Part shown: in pieces, positions 8,158 to 16,388 of the stretch
How positions within the stretch are numbered: the stretch's first letter is position 1
Layout: the number at the start of each line of letters is the position of its first letter
Source: an uncultured Prevotella sp.
Lineage (GTDB): Bacteria > Bacteroidota > Bacteroidia > Bacteroidales > Bacteroidaceae
NCBI GenBank assembly: GCA_945869265.1
Contig: CAMBOI010000004.1
Location: 1-64,000 of the forward strand
Length of the DNA stretch: 64,000 nucleotides
Reading direction: 5' to 3'
Program-made: the position numbers and the translations under genes
Notes under the pieces: model-generated
Told to the model about the DNA's origin: nothing
Database searches by the model: none
The model's input: only the letters and a program-made list of their open reading frames with translations

Positions 8158-9395
8158 AAGAAATTAAAGTCGAGAGAAATCGTTGTGAATATGTCTTCAC
8201 AATACCTCAAGCATTGGCATGTTATATTGCTGACCCCAATCAAGCTCTGTTTCTGGAACTTCCCGAGGAATATGATCTCAAAGATGTTCCAGAAGCACTT
8301 CTTGTAGTGCCATTTGTAGGCAGCATGATGTGTGCAACAATGCTGCTGAACATTGGCATTGAGGTACCGCAACTTGACAAGAATTTCTTTAACTGCATTA
8401 CTAATGTGGCCAATGTCTATCAAAAGATGTTCCCATATGCTGAATTTTGTTTTGATGTTAAGGTAAACCAACTTGTAGATTGCTCCTATGAGACCATAAA
8501 TACCCCGTCAGTATTCTTCACAGGTGGCCTTGATGCCACAAGTGCGTTAATCGAACATATAGATGAAAAACCAATGCTCGTCAATATTTGGGGTGGAGAT
8601 GTGTTACTATCAGATACCGATGCGAACAAGGTATTGAATCAGTATTTCACAAAACTTACAAAGCAAATAGGAAACGAATTTGTTTTCTTGAAATCAAATT
8701 GCAGAAGATATTTTAATGAAGTCAAATTAGAACAGGATGTTCTTAACAGAATAATCAAGACTGAGCATAATCATGGATGGTGGGCAAGCATTGCACATAT
8801 ATTATCAATGACAACAGTAATAGCACCGATGTTATATGTAAAGCGTATTGGTCATCACTATGTTGGTTCTAGCTATGCCGCTAATTCGTTCGGATTTGAT
8901 GCAAACAACAAAGAAATGAATGACGCAATAAAATATGCGTCGGCAAATTTTGATATAGTGGATGATAAATTGGAAAGACCAGACAAGGCAAAGAAGATTA
9001 TTCAATATTGCGAGTCTCATAATCTTGAGGTTGAATTTAAAGTATGTTGGTATTCAAAGGCCTCTGTAAATTGCTCGCATTGCGAGAAATGTTATCGAAC
9101 AATGCTTAATATTCTTAATAATCATGCAGATCCCAACAATTATGGTTTCAAGATTGATTCCAAAGGATACAAAAAGATGCATCGATTTGCTTTATTCAAC
9201 AGGGTAAATGATGCATTTTGGGAAGCCAATCGCAAGATATTTCTTGAAGATGCAGACTATTGGAGAAAAGACAAAAATATGTCATGGATATTAGATATTG
9301 ACTTTAATAATGAACGTAGAATAGCATTGTGTAACTGTTATCGTAGGATAAAAGGATTATTTAGTCGCATAAAACATAAAATAATTGGTGGTTAA
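8139..9395 (+). CDS. PP-loop-like protein with Cys cluster, polysaccharide locus
   Basis: A 418-residue protein I cannot name. Near residue 126 is VFFTGGLDATSAL, which resembles the SGGxDS pyrophosphate-binding loop of ATP pyrophosphatases (asparagine synthetase, QueC), with TGG replacing SGG and AT replacing S/T. Near residues 303-323 is NCSHCEKCYRTM, a C-x2-C-x2-C cluster that could bind zinc or an iron-sulfur cluster. It lies between a flippase and a nitroreductase/pyruvyltransferase pair with tight spacing. A role in adenylation or amidation of a sugar or its substituent is inferred from the PP-loop. The altered loop leaves activity uncertain. Confidence 0.6.
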   Translation: MEKVILKEIKVERNRCEYVFTIPQALACYIADPNQALFLELPEEYDLKDVPEALLVVPFVGSMMCATMLLNIGIEVPQLDKNFFNCITNVANVYQKMFPYAEFCFDVKVNQLVDCSYETINTPSVFFTGGLDATSALIEHIDEKPMLVNIWGGDVLLSDTDANKVLNQYFTKLTKQIGNEFVFLKSNCRRYFNEVKLEQDVLNRIIKTEHNHGWWASIAHILSMTTVIAPMLYVKRIGHHYVGSSYAANSFGFDANNKEMNDAIKYASANFDIVDDKLERPDKAKKIIQYCESHNLEVEFKVCWYSKASVNCSHCEKCYRTMLNILNNHADPNNYGFKIDSKGYKKMHRFALFNRVNDAFWEANRKIFLEDADYWRKDKNMSWILDIDFNNERRIALCNCYRRIKGLFSRIKHKIIGG

Positions 9396-9403
9396 TTTAT
9401 AAT

Positions 9404-10420
9404 ATGAAACGCTTATTTTATTACATTACACATCTCAAAGCTTTAATTAATAGATTGAGAATCACAGGAAAAAATCCTATGCAATTCAAGGTTAAAGAAG
9501 CAATGAAATATGATGTGGAAAGATATATCAGATATGCAGGGATATTCAATACTGAAAAGAAAGATAATCTTTTGGCTCAAATTATCCATACATACCATGG
9601 TATAGAGAAAGGGTTGACAATGCCTAATAGGAGATACAATTTTGGGCAAGATGCAATCATGAGTCTTGTAAGTCTTTTGTCCAAATACATATATTCTTAT
9701 GGTGAGCCAACTGGTCAGGTCGCTCATGGCATAGGAATCCTAAAGGCTTATCTGATAATGCACTCAGAGTATGATGGCCAGGAGAATATATTGTTTTGGC
9801 AAAAGATACATAATCTTACAGATAAATATCCACAGATACAACCGGCCATACAACCACACAAAACAGCTGTTGACTTTTATCGTGATGTCTATTGCGATTT
9901 CAAAAGATTCGCAATGTCTCGCCATACTCTAAGACATTATGAAGGCTCTGTTAGTGAAAATGAAATAAAGGAAGCTGTAGAGCTTGCAATGACAGCTCCT
10001 TCTGCTTGCAATCGTCAACCAGTCAGAATACACTGCATATCCGATAAAAACTTGAAAAATCGAGTATTGGATCTACAAAGTGGCAATCGTGGATTCGGCA
10101 AAGATGCTGATAAAGTATTAATTGTGACAGGAGATTTGTCTTCCATTTGTTGGGTTGATGAGAGATATGATATTTATACTAATTGTGGCATCTTTATTAT
10201 GAATCTGTGTTATTCGCTTTTTTATTACAAAATCGCACATTGTGTCCTGAATTGGTCTATATGCGTTGATGCTGCCAAAGATGCCGAACTTCATCGAATA
10301 ACAGGCATTCCAGAAAGTGAGGTCGTTGCAGCTATGATTACTTGCGGCAGAACTCCCACTGAAATAGATGTAGCGATGTCACCACGTAAGAATGTAAATG
10401 AGATTTTGACTTTCCACTAA
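9404..10420 (+). CDS. Nitroreductase-family protein with N-terminal extension
   Basis: A 338-residue protein. From about residue 170 it has the nitroreductase FMN fold: MSRHTLRHYEGSVSENEIKEAVELAMTAPSACNRQPVR, with the 'R...R.F' and 'PSACNRQPV' FMN/NAD(P)H motifs, ending ...VVAAMITCGRTP. The first ~165 residues (HTYHGIEKGLTMPNRRYNFGQ...) are not a domain I recognise but are typical of nitroreductase proteins in polysaccharide clusters. It is 8 bp downstream of the PP-loop-like gene and 9 bp upstream of a pyruvyltransferase. It may oxidise or reduce a sugar or aromatic substituent; the substrate is unknown. Confidence 0.8.
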   Translation: MKRLFYYITHLKALINRLRITGKNPMQFKVKEAMKYDVERYIRYAGIFNTEKKDNLLAQIIHTYHGIEKGLTMPNRRYNFGQDAIMSLVSLLSKYIYSYGEPTGQVAHGIGILKAYLIMHSEYDGQENILFWQKIHNLTDKYPQIQPAIQPHKTAVDFYRDVYCDFKRFAMSRHTLRHYEGSVSENEIKEAVELAMTAPSACNRQPVRIHCISDKNLKNRVLDLQSGNRGFGKDADKVLIVTGDLSSICWVDERYDIYTNCGIFIMNLCYSLFYYKIAHCVLNWSICVDAAKDAELHRITGIPESEVVAAMITCGRTPTEIDVAMSPRKNVNEILTFH

Positions 10421-10429
10421 TTCGTTATT

Positions 10430-11632
10430 ATGAGAATTGGAATATTAACATACCATTCAGAAATGAATTACGGCTGTACGCTACAGGCGTATGCTATGCA
10501 GGAGGCTTATCGACAATTAGGCCATGAACCTATAATCATTGATAGGTACATTACATCAGACAATTCGCTTCTTTTGGGACCTTTGGCTCGCAAAGGATTT
10601 AAAAGTAAAGTCTCTCTCTTCTTGAAGTTCTTTTTGGGGGTTGGAACATTTTCTATGACTCTTCGTGTGTTGAAGACGCTTCGCTTCCATAAGAGATTTT
10701 TGAACAAAACTTTATATTCATTCTATGATTGGAATGACGCTCCAACAAATCTTGGAGTAGATATGATTTCTGTTGGCAGTGATCAAATATGGAACGCAAA
10801 CTTATATTCACCAGTTCCATATTTATTAAAGTATGTAAATCCAAAGATTCCAAGAATATCTTATGCTGCAAGTATTGGAATGCCAGAACTGTCTCCAAAA
10901 TACATAGATGAATATCGTGAAGGCTTCGCTCGATTCAAGGCAATTAGTGTAAGAGAAAGGCAAGCGGTTCAATTAGTGAATATCCTTGGTTTCGAAGCTA
11001 AACAAGTCGTAGATCCTACACTCTTAGCAGAACCTTCAACATGGAGTAAATTTAAGATTAAAAAAACACCAAAGAGAAAAAGGCTTTTGTGCTATACTTT
11101 AGCAGAGGACATTTTTATGATATTGCCCATTCTAGAGGAATATTCAAAAAAGAATAATTGCGATGTGATTCTTCTTCCTGATAGATTTGAGCGTTTTAAT
11201 GGGTGGAGACCAACTGGTTTATATAATACTTTGAAACTTAAAATGAGAATAGCAAGTTCACCTGTGAAATTATATATCTCTGCAGCTATAGAAGATTTTA
11301 TGAGAGAAATATCTGCTGCAGATTGGATTGTTACAAATTCATACCATGCAATGATGTTTTCTGTTATATACAGACGAAATGTTAGAATTATTGTACCAAC
11401 AGATCCGGTAAGAAAGGGAATGCATGCACGTATGGAAGAGTTTTCTAATACTATCATAAATGGTCCGTTAATGCAGCCTGATATTAAATCTGCCTTGCAG
11501 TCTTTTGAAAATGGTGATATTGTGCTTTATAATGAAGAAGAATTACAAAAACGGATAGAGGAGTCACGCAGTTGGTTAAAATATCAATTAAAAATAATTG
11601 AAAATGTCAAGACTAAGAAAAGCAATAAGTAA
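10430..11632 (+). CDS. Polysaccharide pyruvyltransferase family protein
   Basis: A 400-residue protein starting MRIGILTYHSEMNYGCTLQAYAMQ, the typical N-terminus of the CsaB/WcaK pyruvyltransferase family, with VGSDQIWN near residue 110 and ITAADWIVTNSYHAMMFS-type substrate motif near 295 (here SAADWIVTNSYHAMMF). Members transfer a ketal pyruvate from phosphoenolpyruvate to surface sugars. It is co-directional with and tightly spaced behind the nitroreductase. The following acyltransferase remnant overlaps its 3' end. A C-terminal fragment of a second family member is at 23629-24048. Confidence 0.9.
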   Translation: MRIGILTYHSEMNYGCTLQAYAMQEAYRQLGHEPIIIDRYITSDNSLLLGPLARKGFKSKVSLFLKFFLGVGTFSMTLRVLKTLRFHKRFLNKTLYSFYDWNDAPTNLGVDMISVGSDQIWNANLYSPVPYLLKYVNPKIPRISYAASIGMPELSPKYIDEYREGFARFKAISVRERQAVQLVNILGFEAKQVVDPTLLAEPSTWSKFKIKKTPKRKRLLCYTLAEDIFMILPILEEYSKKNNCDVILLPDRFERFNGWRPTGLYNTLKLKMRIASSPVKLYISAAIEDFMREISAADWIVTNSYHAMMFSVIYRRNVRIIVPTDPVRKGMHARMEEFSNTIINGPLMQPDIKSALQSFENGDIVLYNEEELQKRIEESRSWLKYQLKIIENVKTKKSNK

Positions 11633-12589
11633 TAAAATTGCGGCAATAAGTTTCATTTGTACTTGTCTGGTAGTTCTAATACACGTTCCTGTTCCAAGTG
11701 TTCAATTGTCACCAGGGTGGTTTTTAAGTAAGTTGTTCTCTTATGGGATTTGTCTTATTTCAGTTCCCATATTTTTCGTGATTAGTGGTTTCTTTTTGGG
11801 AAGACACCAAAATGAAACAGGATGATGGAAAAGAGAAGTAGTTAAAAGAATCAAAAGCTTATTAGTTCCTTATTTTTGTTTCAATCTACTATACTTTCTA
11901 TGGATATCAGGTTTTCATAACATAGGGTTTACTACGCTAATAAGAGCTACTATAAGTTCTCCATTTGATTATCCGACTTTAGGACCTTTGTGGTATGTTC
12001 GTTCTCTATTTCTTTATATTGTAATTAGCCCGTTATTCATAAATTGCACAAGGGGGGGGTATTAGTAGCTTTTACATTTAGTGCTATATTTTTGGTTTTC
12101 AATGAGTATATACAAGATAATAAGCTATTGTCTTTTTTTAGATATACACTTTCTATTCCCAATATTCCATATTTTATTATGGGTATTTATTTGGCAAATA
12201 ATTCTGTAAATCAATTATCAAAAAATAAGTCCTGTGCTATGCTAGCTTGCTCTATAATAATTTTGGTGTGCAAAGTATGGGCAGAATCTTTTGGTGTACA
12301 TGTCCCTATGGTATGGAGACTGCTCTTTTGTCCATTTTTGATGATTTCATTATGGGGGTTGATACCATTGATTCAATTTCCATCATATATCACTGCATTA
12401 TCATTCCCAATCTATTTAGTACATTATTTCACGATTCCAATTATTATGAAATGTGATATTAATACAGATACTCTCATGGGGTTCATTTCGAGTTATGGTA
12501 TTATGCTATTTTGTACTGCTGTTGTTTGTCTTGTTCTAAGAAGAGCGACTCCAACCCCGATTTTAAAAATACTTTTTGGAGGTCGTTAA
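11604..12589 (+). pseudogene. Broken acyltransferase-3 family O-acetylase
   Basis: The sequence encodes a multi-membrane acyltransferase: FICTCLVVLIHVPVP, ISVPIFFVISGFFLGRH, then LVPYFCFN and PLWYVRSLFLYIVISPL. Two lesions break it. A TGA at 11823-11825 replaces what is normally a Trp before the WKREVVKRI segment. After a run of eight G (12052-12059) the frame shifts by one; a ninth G would restore the reading into VLVAFTFSAIFLVFNEY..., which then runs to 12589. The family transfers acetyl or other acyl groups to surface polysaccharide. The double damage argues for decay, though the G-run alone would look like a phase switch. Confidence 0.8.
12052..12059 (+). repeat. G8 homopolymer inside the acyltransferase pseudogene
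   Basis: Eight consecutive G bases at a frame junction of the acyltransferase. The 5' frame ends two codons after it and the 3' frame continues for 178 codons. Adding one G joins the frames. Such tracts mutate by strand slippage. Confidence 0.8.
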
Positions 12590-12606
12590 CCAATATTATT
12601 TTTTAT

Positions 12607-13557
12607 ATGGTGAAAGTTTCTATTCTTATTCCTGTCTATAATGTGAGAACTTATATTCTCAAATGTCTTAATTCTGTGATAACACAGACTTATCGAGGAA
12701 GTATCGAGTGTATTCTCGTTGATGATTGTGGCAACGATGACAGCTGTATGTTGGCGGAGAGTTTCATCGCTAATTTTCAAGGAAATGTCATATTTCGCAT
12801 TATACATCATAAGTACAATCGAGGGCTTGCAGCAGCACGTAATACTGCCGTAAAGGCAGCAACTGGTGATTTTATTTTTCACCTTGATTCCGATGACTGG
12901 ATAGAGCCTGAGTGTATAGAATTACTTGTGAATAAACAACAAGAAACGAATGCAGATATTGTTTCCGGGGCAGCAATTTGTCATAAAAAAGAAGGAAAAA
13001 TCATACTAGAAGAGCCTAATTATGAAACTCCGAATGATATGATTCACAAGACAATTGAAATGACTCTTGACCATGTTATATGGAGAAGACTTATCAGGAA
13101 AACACTTTATACAGATAATAGGATTGAGGCTTTTGAAGGAGTAAATGTAGGAGAGGACCACCATACTCTCCCGCGATTGGTATACTATGCGAAAAAAATT
13201 ACAAAGATCAATGATGTAATTTACAATTACAATTGTATGAATCCCAATTCGTATATGTCTATCAAGAAGAGTAACTTTAACATTAAAAGATTTTATAATG
13301 ATATAAGTTCAATAGAAATACTGTATGACTTTTTTCTTGATAAAGATGATTATTGTACAACGAGGCTAAAAGAAATACGTAAAGAATATATAAAAAAATC
13401 ATTGTTAAATTGTTGTATCTTATCAGATAAGATGTCATATATGCATATATGTAATGATTTCAAAATAAATAAGTCATATTACATGTTTAAAACAAAAAAT
13501 ATTTTACACACATTAAGGTTAAAGATTTTTAAGATTGGTGAAATATTGATGCGTTAA
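12607..13557 (+). CDS. Family 2 glycosyltransferase
   Basis: About 316 residues from the ATG at 12607. It starts VKVSILIPVYNVRTYILKCLNSV, with CILVDDCGNDDS and the DxD-type FHLDSDDWIEP motif near residue 100: a standard GT-A fold family 2 enzyme that transfers a sugar from a nucleotide donor on the cytoplasmic face. A longer frame extends upstream to 12511 but overlaps the acyltransferase and lacks homology, so the later start is preferred. AT-rich. The acceptor and donor are unknown. Confidence 0.88.
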   Translation: MVKVSILIPVYNVRTYILKCLNSVITQTYRGSIECILVDDCGNDDSCMLAESFIANFQGNVIFRIIHHKYNRGLAAARNTAVKAATGDFIFHLDSDDWIEPECIELLVNKQQETNADIVSGAAICHKKEGKIILEEPNYETPNDMIHKTIEMTLDHVIWRRLIRKTLYTDNRIEAFEGVNVGEDHHTLPRLVYYAKKITKINDVIYNYNCMNPNSYMSIKKSNFNIKRFYNDISSIEILYDFFLDKDDYCTTRLKEIRKEYIKKSLLNCCILSDKMSYMHICNDFKINKSYYMFKTKNILHTLRLKIFKIGEILMR

Positions 13558-13602
13558 TTTTATTTTTAAGTTTTTATACAGCATAACATTACATTTGATA
13601 TA

Positions 13603-13833
13603 ATGACAGACATGGGTATATTGTTGTTAGTTGTAGCATTGATTAACTTCTACATTATCAATCTTCCATTTGCTATTTTATCAGATATTTATGCAATAAT
13701 GTTTTATAGTGAGTGTTGTGAAAATTTACAAATTTGCATTGCGATAATTGGAATAACATTGCTTTATTACATTCATCATTTTAGAAATAAGTTTTCAATA
13801 GTTAGTATTAATAAATCTAACAAAATTATATGA
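13603..13833 (+). CDS. Small hydrophobic protein, possibly a polymerase remnant
   Basis: A 76-residue reading frame with two strongly hydrophobic segments (GILLLVVALINFYIINLPFAI and ICIAIIGITLLYYIHHF). Its TGA overlaps the ATG of the truncated glf (ATGA at 13830). I do not recognise it. A short membrane segment in this position could be what is left of a Wzy-type polymerase, or a genuine small membrane protein. The overlap with glf is the main reason for believing it is translated. Confidence 0.4.
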   Translation: MTDMGILLLVVALINFYIINLPFAILSDIYAIMFYSECCENLQICIAIIGITLLYYIHHFRNKFSIVSINKSNKII

Positions 13834-14291
13834 ATAAATACGATTATCTCATAGTCGGCTCCGGCCTCTTCGGAGCTACATTCGCCCATCTTGCCACGAA
13901 GCAGGGGAAGAAGTGCTTGGTGATAGACAAGCGACCGCATTTGGGTGGCAACGTCTATTGCGAGAACATTGAAGGGATAAATGTGCACAAGTATGGCGCA
14001 CATATATTCCATACTAATAATAAGGATGTATGGGACTTTGTTAACTCAATCGTGGAGTTCAACAGATATACCAACTCCCCAGTGGCTAACTACAAGGGCA
14101 AGCTCTATAACCTTCCCTTCAATATGAACACCTTCCACCAGATGTGGGGCGTGCGTACTCCTGAGGAGGCAAAGTTAAGGATTTCGAGCGCTACCGTCGC
14201 CTCTTCGTGCGCTCCCTCGCCTCCCTTCCCCCCGCCACCCGGCCTCACTACACCCGCCAATTCCTCGATTCCCTCCTGGAATAATCAATAA
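13830..14291 (+). pseudogene. Truncated UDP-galactopyranose mutase fused to a repeat tail
   Basis: Residues 1-~112 are the N-terminus of Glf: YLIVGSGLFGATFAHLAT, VIDKRPHLGGN, NVHKYGAHIFHT, and NMNTFHQMWGVRTPEEAK. At 14167-14174 (aggcaaag) the sequence switches to the second half of the small gene at 3151-3268, here read in a different frame as a Pro/Ser-rich tail. The remaining two-thirds of Glf, including the substrate-binding part, is absent, so it cannot be an active mutase. An intact glf is at 17873 and another broken one at 34178. The crossover is at 8 bp shared by glf and the small gene. Confidence 0.85.
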
Positions 14292-14439
14292 TCAGTCATC
14301 AACATCAGTTAAACCGACTACTATCGGCCCCCTAAAGTAATAATTATTATTTAACCCCTTATGATTTACACATTATTTACCTAAATCGTAAGTGTTCACT
14401 CTGTTGAGTACTGATAAGTAAAGCATCAACTTTTTATTA

Positions 14440-16368
14440 ATGAAGAAAGAACTTTTTGTACCCGGTCGTCTGTGCCTCTTCGGAGAGCATAGCGACTGGG
14501 CAGGTAAATACCGGACAATGAATGCAGGCATTGTCGCAGGTGCAGCTCTTGTCACAGGTATCGAACAAGGTATATTTGCTACAGTTGAGAAATCATCCGA
14601 CTTTGAGGTCTGTTCGTCTGCCCCTGAGATTAAAGACGTGTGGACAGACTTCTCATGTCGTATGGATTGTCAGGAACTAAAGGAGATAGCAAAGAGTGGC
14701 TCATTTTTCTGCTATTGTGCTGGTGTAGCATCATATATGCTTGAATGGTATAAGGTTGGAGGCGTAAAGATTAACATCACCAAGATGAACCTTCCGATGA
14801 AAAGCGGACTGTCGTCTTCGGCCGCCATATGCGTGCTTGTAGCCAGAGCATTCAACTTGATATACAGCCTCAACCTCAGCACTATGGGCGAGATGAACAT
14901 CGCCTATTGGGGTGAGTTGCGTACAAGTAGCCGTTGCGGACGTTTGGATCAGGCATGCGCCTTCGGAGTTCATCCTGTTTTGATGACTTTTGATGCCGAA
15001 GAGGTAGATGTTAAGAATTTCAATATTAGCAAACCGCTTTATTGGATTTTCTCCGATCTCAATGGCGAAAAGGACACGATAAAGATACTTGCCGACCTGA
15101 ACAAGGCATACCCCTTTGCCGAGAGTGAAAAGGAAAAGAACGTTCAATATGCTCTTGGTGAATTAAACCAAAAGACAGTTGAGGAAGCATTAGAATTGAT
15201 GCGCTCTGGAGATGCAGAAGGACTTGGTAAACTAATGACCAAGGCTCAGGCTGACTTTGACAAATACATAGCTCCGATATGCCCAAGTCAGTTGACATCA
15301 CCAAAGCTCCACGCATTATTGTCTGACGAAAAGATACAATCATTGACGTATGGCGGCAAGGGGGTAGGTTCGCATAGAGACGGAAGTGTGCAGTTTCTCG
15401 CAAAAAGCAAGGCTGATCAATTACAGTTGATTGACTATATGAAATCTATGGGATTGCATGCTTATCCTCTCACTATTGAACCAAAACATACAGTGAGAAA
15501 GGCAATCATACCAGTAGCTGGATTTGGAACAAGACTTTATCCTGAAACAAGATTTTTGAAAAAAGACTTCTTCCCTATAATAGACAAGGACGAACTAGTA
15601 AAACCACTCATATTGGTTCTCATAGAAGAATGTCTTGCAGCCGGTATTGAAGAAATTTGTATTGTGCTTGGCAGCGAGGAAGAGCGAGAGCAATATCACA
15701 AGTTCTTTGAGACAATGTTGCCAAAGGAACATCTTGAAAAGTTACCAGAGGACAAAATAAAATACGAACGTCATATACTTGATGTAGGCAAAAAACTGAC
15801 ATACGTATATCAAATAGAGAAGAAAGGCTTTGGCGATGCGGTGTATAAATGTGTTGACTTTGCCGCCAATGAACCAGTCTTGCTCTTGCTTGGAGATACA
15901 ATCTATCGTAGCAACACTAACAAATGCTGCGCACTTCAGTTCATCGAGGCTTACGAGAAATACAATAAGACAATGATGTCAATCCATGAGATACCACTGG
16001 AGAAGGTGAGCTATTATGGAGTTACAAGTGGCAAGTGGATAGACAGTAAGGAAACGGTGCTCAGTATGAGCAATATCACAGAAAAACCCACTGCTGCCTA
16101 CGCAGAAGAACATCTGGGTGTTGGCTCTCCCAAAGCAGAGAGGTCATACTATTGTGCATTTGGTACATACATCTTGACTCCCGATGTATTCAGTCAACTG
16201 AAAGAAAATATCGCCAATAATGTTGTTAATGCAAAAGGCGAAGTGGAGCTTACAACGGCATTGGAACAAGTAAGAGTAAAGGATGGATTATTAGGTATCA
16301 AACTTGATGGCAAGATGTTTGATATAGGAGTGCCGAGTGAGTTAAGGAAAACGATTTATCTATACTAA
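14440..16368 (+). CDS. GHMP sugar kinase / sugar-1-phosphate nucleotidyltransferase fusion
   Basis: A 642-residue two-domain protein. Residues ~1-345 are a GHMP kinase like galactokinase: PGRLCLFGEHSDWAG (7-21), LPMKSGLSSSAAI (~118-130), GGKGVGSHRDGS (~305-316). Residues ~353-642 are a GalU-like nucleotidyltransferase: KAIIPVAGFGTRLYPETR, LLLLGDTIYRS near 483, FDIGVPSELR near the end. One polypeptide could phosphorylate a free sugar at C1 and turn it into an NDP-sugar. The idea is similar to the Bacteroides Fkp protein, but with the domain order reversed. Glf is two genes downstream, so galactose and UDP-Gal are a reasonable guess; the substrate is not proved by sequence. Moderate GC, no overlap with neighbours. 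Confidence 0.8.
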   Translation: MKKELFVPGRLCLFGEHSDWAGKYRTMNAGIVAGAALVTGIEQGIFATVEKSSDFEVCSSAPEIKDVWTDFSCRMDCQELKEIAKSGSFFCYCAGVASYMLEWYKVGGVKINITKMNLPMKSGLSSSAAICVLVARAFNLIYSLNLSTMGEMNIAYWGELRTSSRCGRLDQACAFGVHPVLMTFDAEEVDVKNFNISKPLYWIFSDLNGEKDTIKILADLNKAYPFAESEKEKNVQYALGELNQKTVEEALELMRSGDAEGLGKLMTKAQADFDKYIAPICPSQLTSPKLHALLSDEKIQSLTYGGKGVGSHRDGSVQFLAKSKADQLQLIDYMKSMGLHAYPLTIEPKHTVRKAIIPVAGFGTRLYPETRFLKKDFFPIIDKDELVKPLILVLIEECLAAGIEEICIVLGSEEEREQYHKFFETMLPKEHLEKLPEDKIKYERHILDVGKKLTYVYQIEKKGFGDAVYKCVDFAANEPVLLLLGDTIYRSNTNKCCALQFIEAYEKYNKTMMSIHEIPLEKVSYYGVTSGKWIDSKETVLSMSNITEKPTAAYAEEHLGVGSPKAERSYYCAFGTYILTPDVFSQLKENIANNVVNAKGEVELTTALEQVRVKDGLLGIKLDGKMFDIGVPSELRKTIYLY

Positions 16369-16388
16369 TAAAGTTATAACTACGATCA

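Noticed and set aside
11823..11825. TGA in the acyltransferase as a selenocysteine or recoded codon
   Set aside because: The position fits a Trp to stop mutation, no SECIS-like stem was evident, and a second frameshift follows.
14175..14291. Pro-rich C-terminus of the truncated Glf as a genuine domain
   Set aside because: It is the out-of-frame reading of sequence copied from the small gene at 3151-3268.
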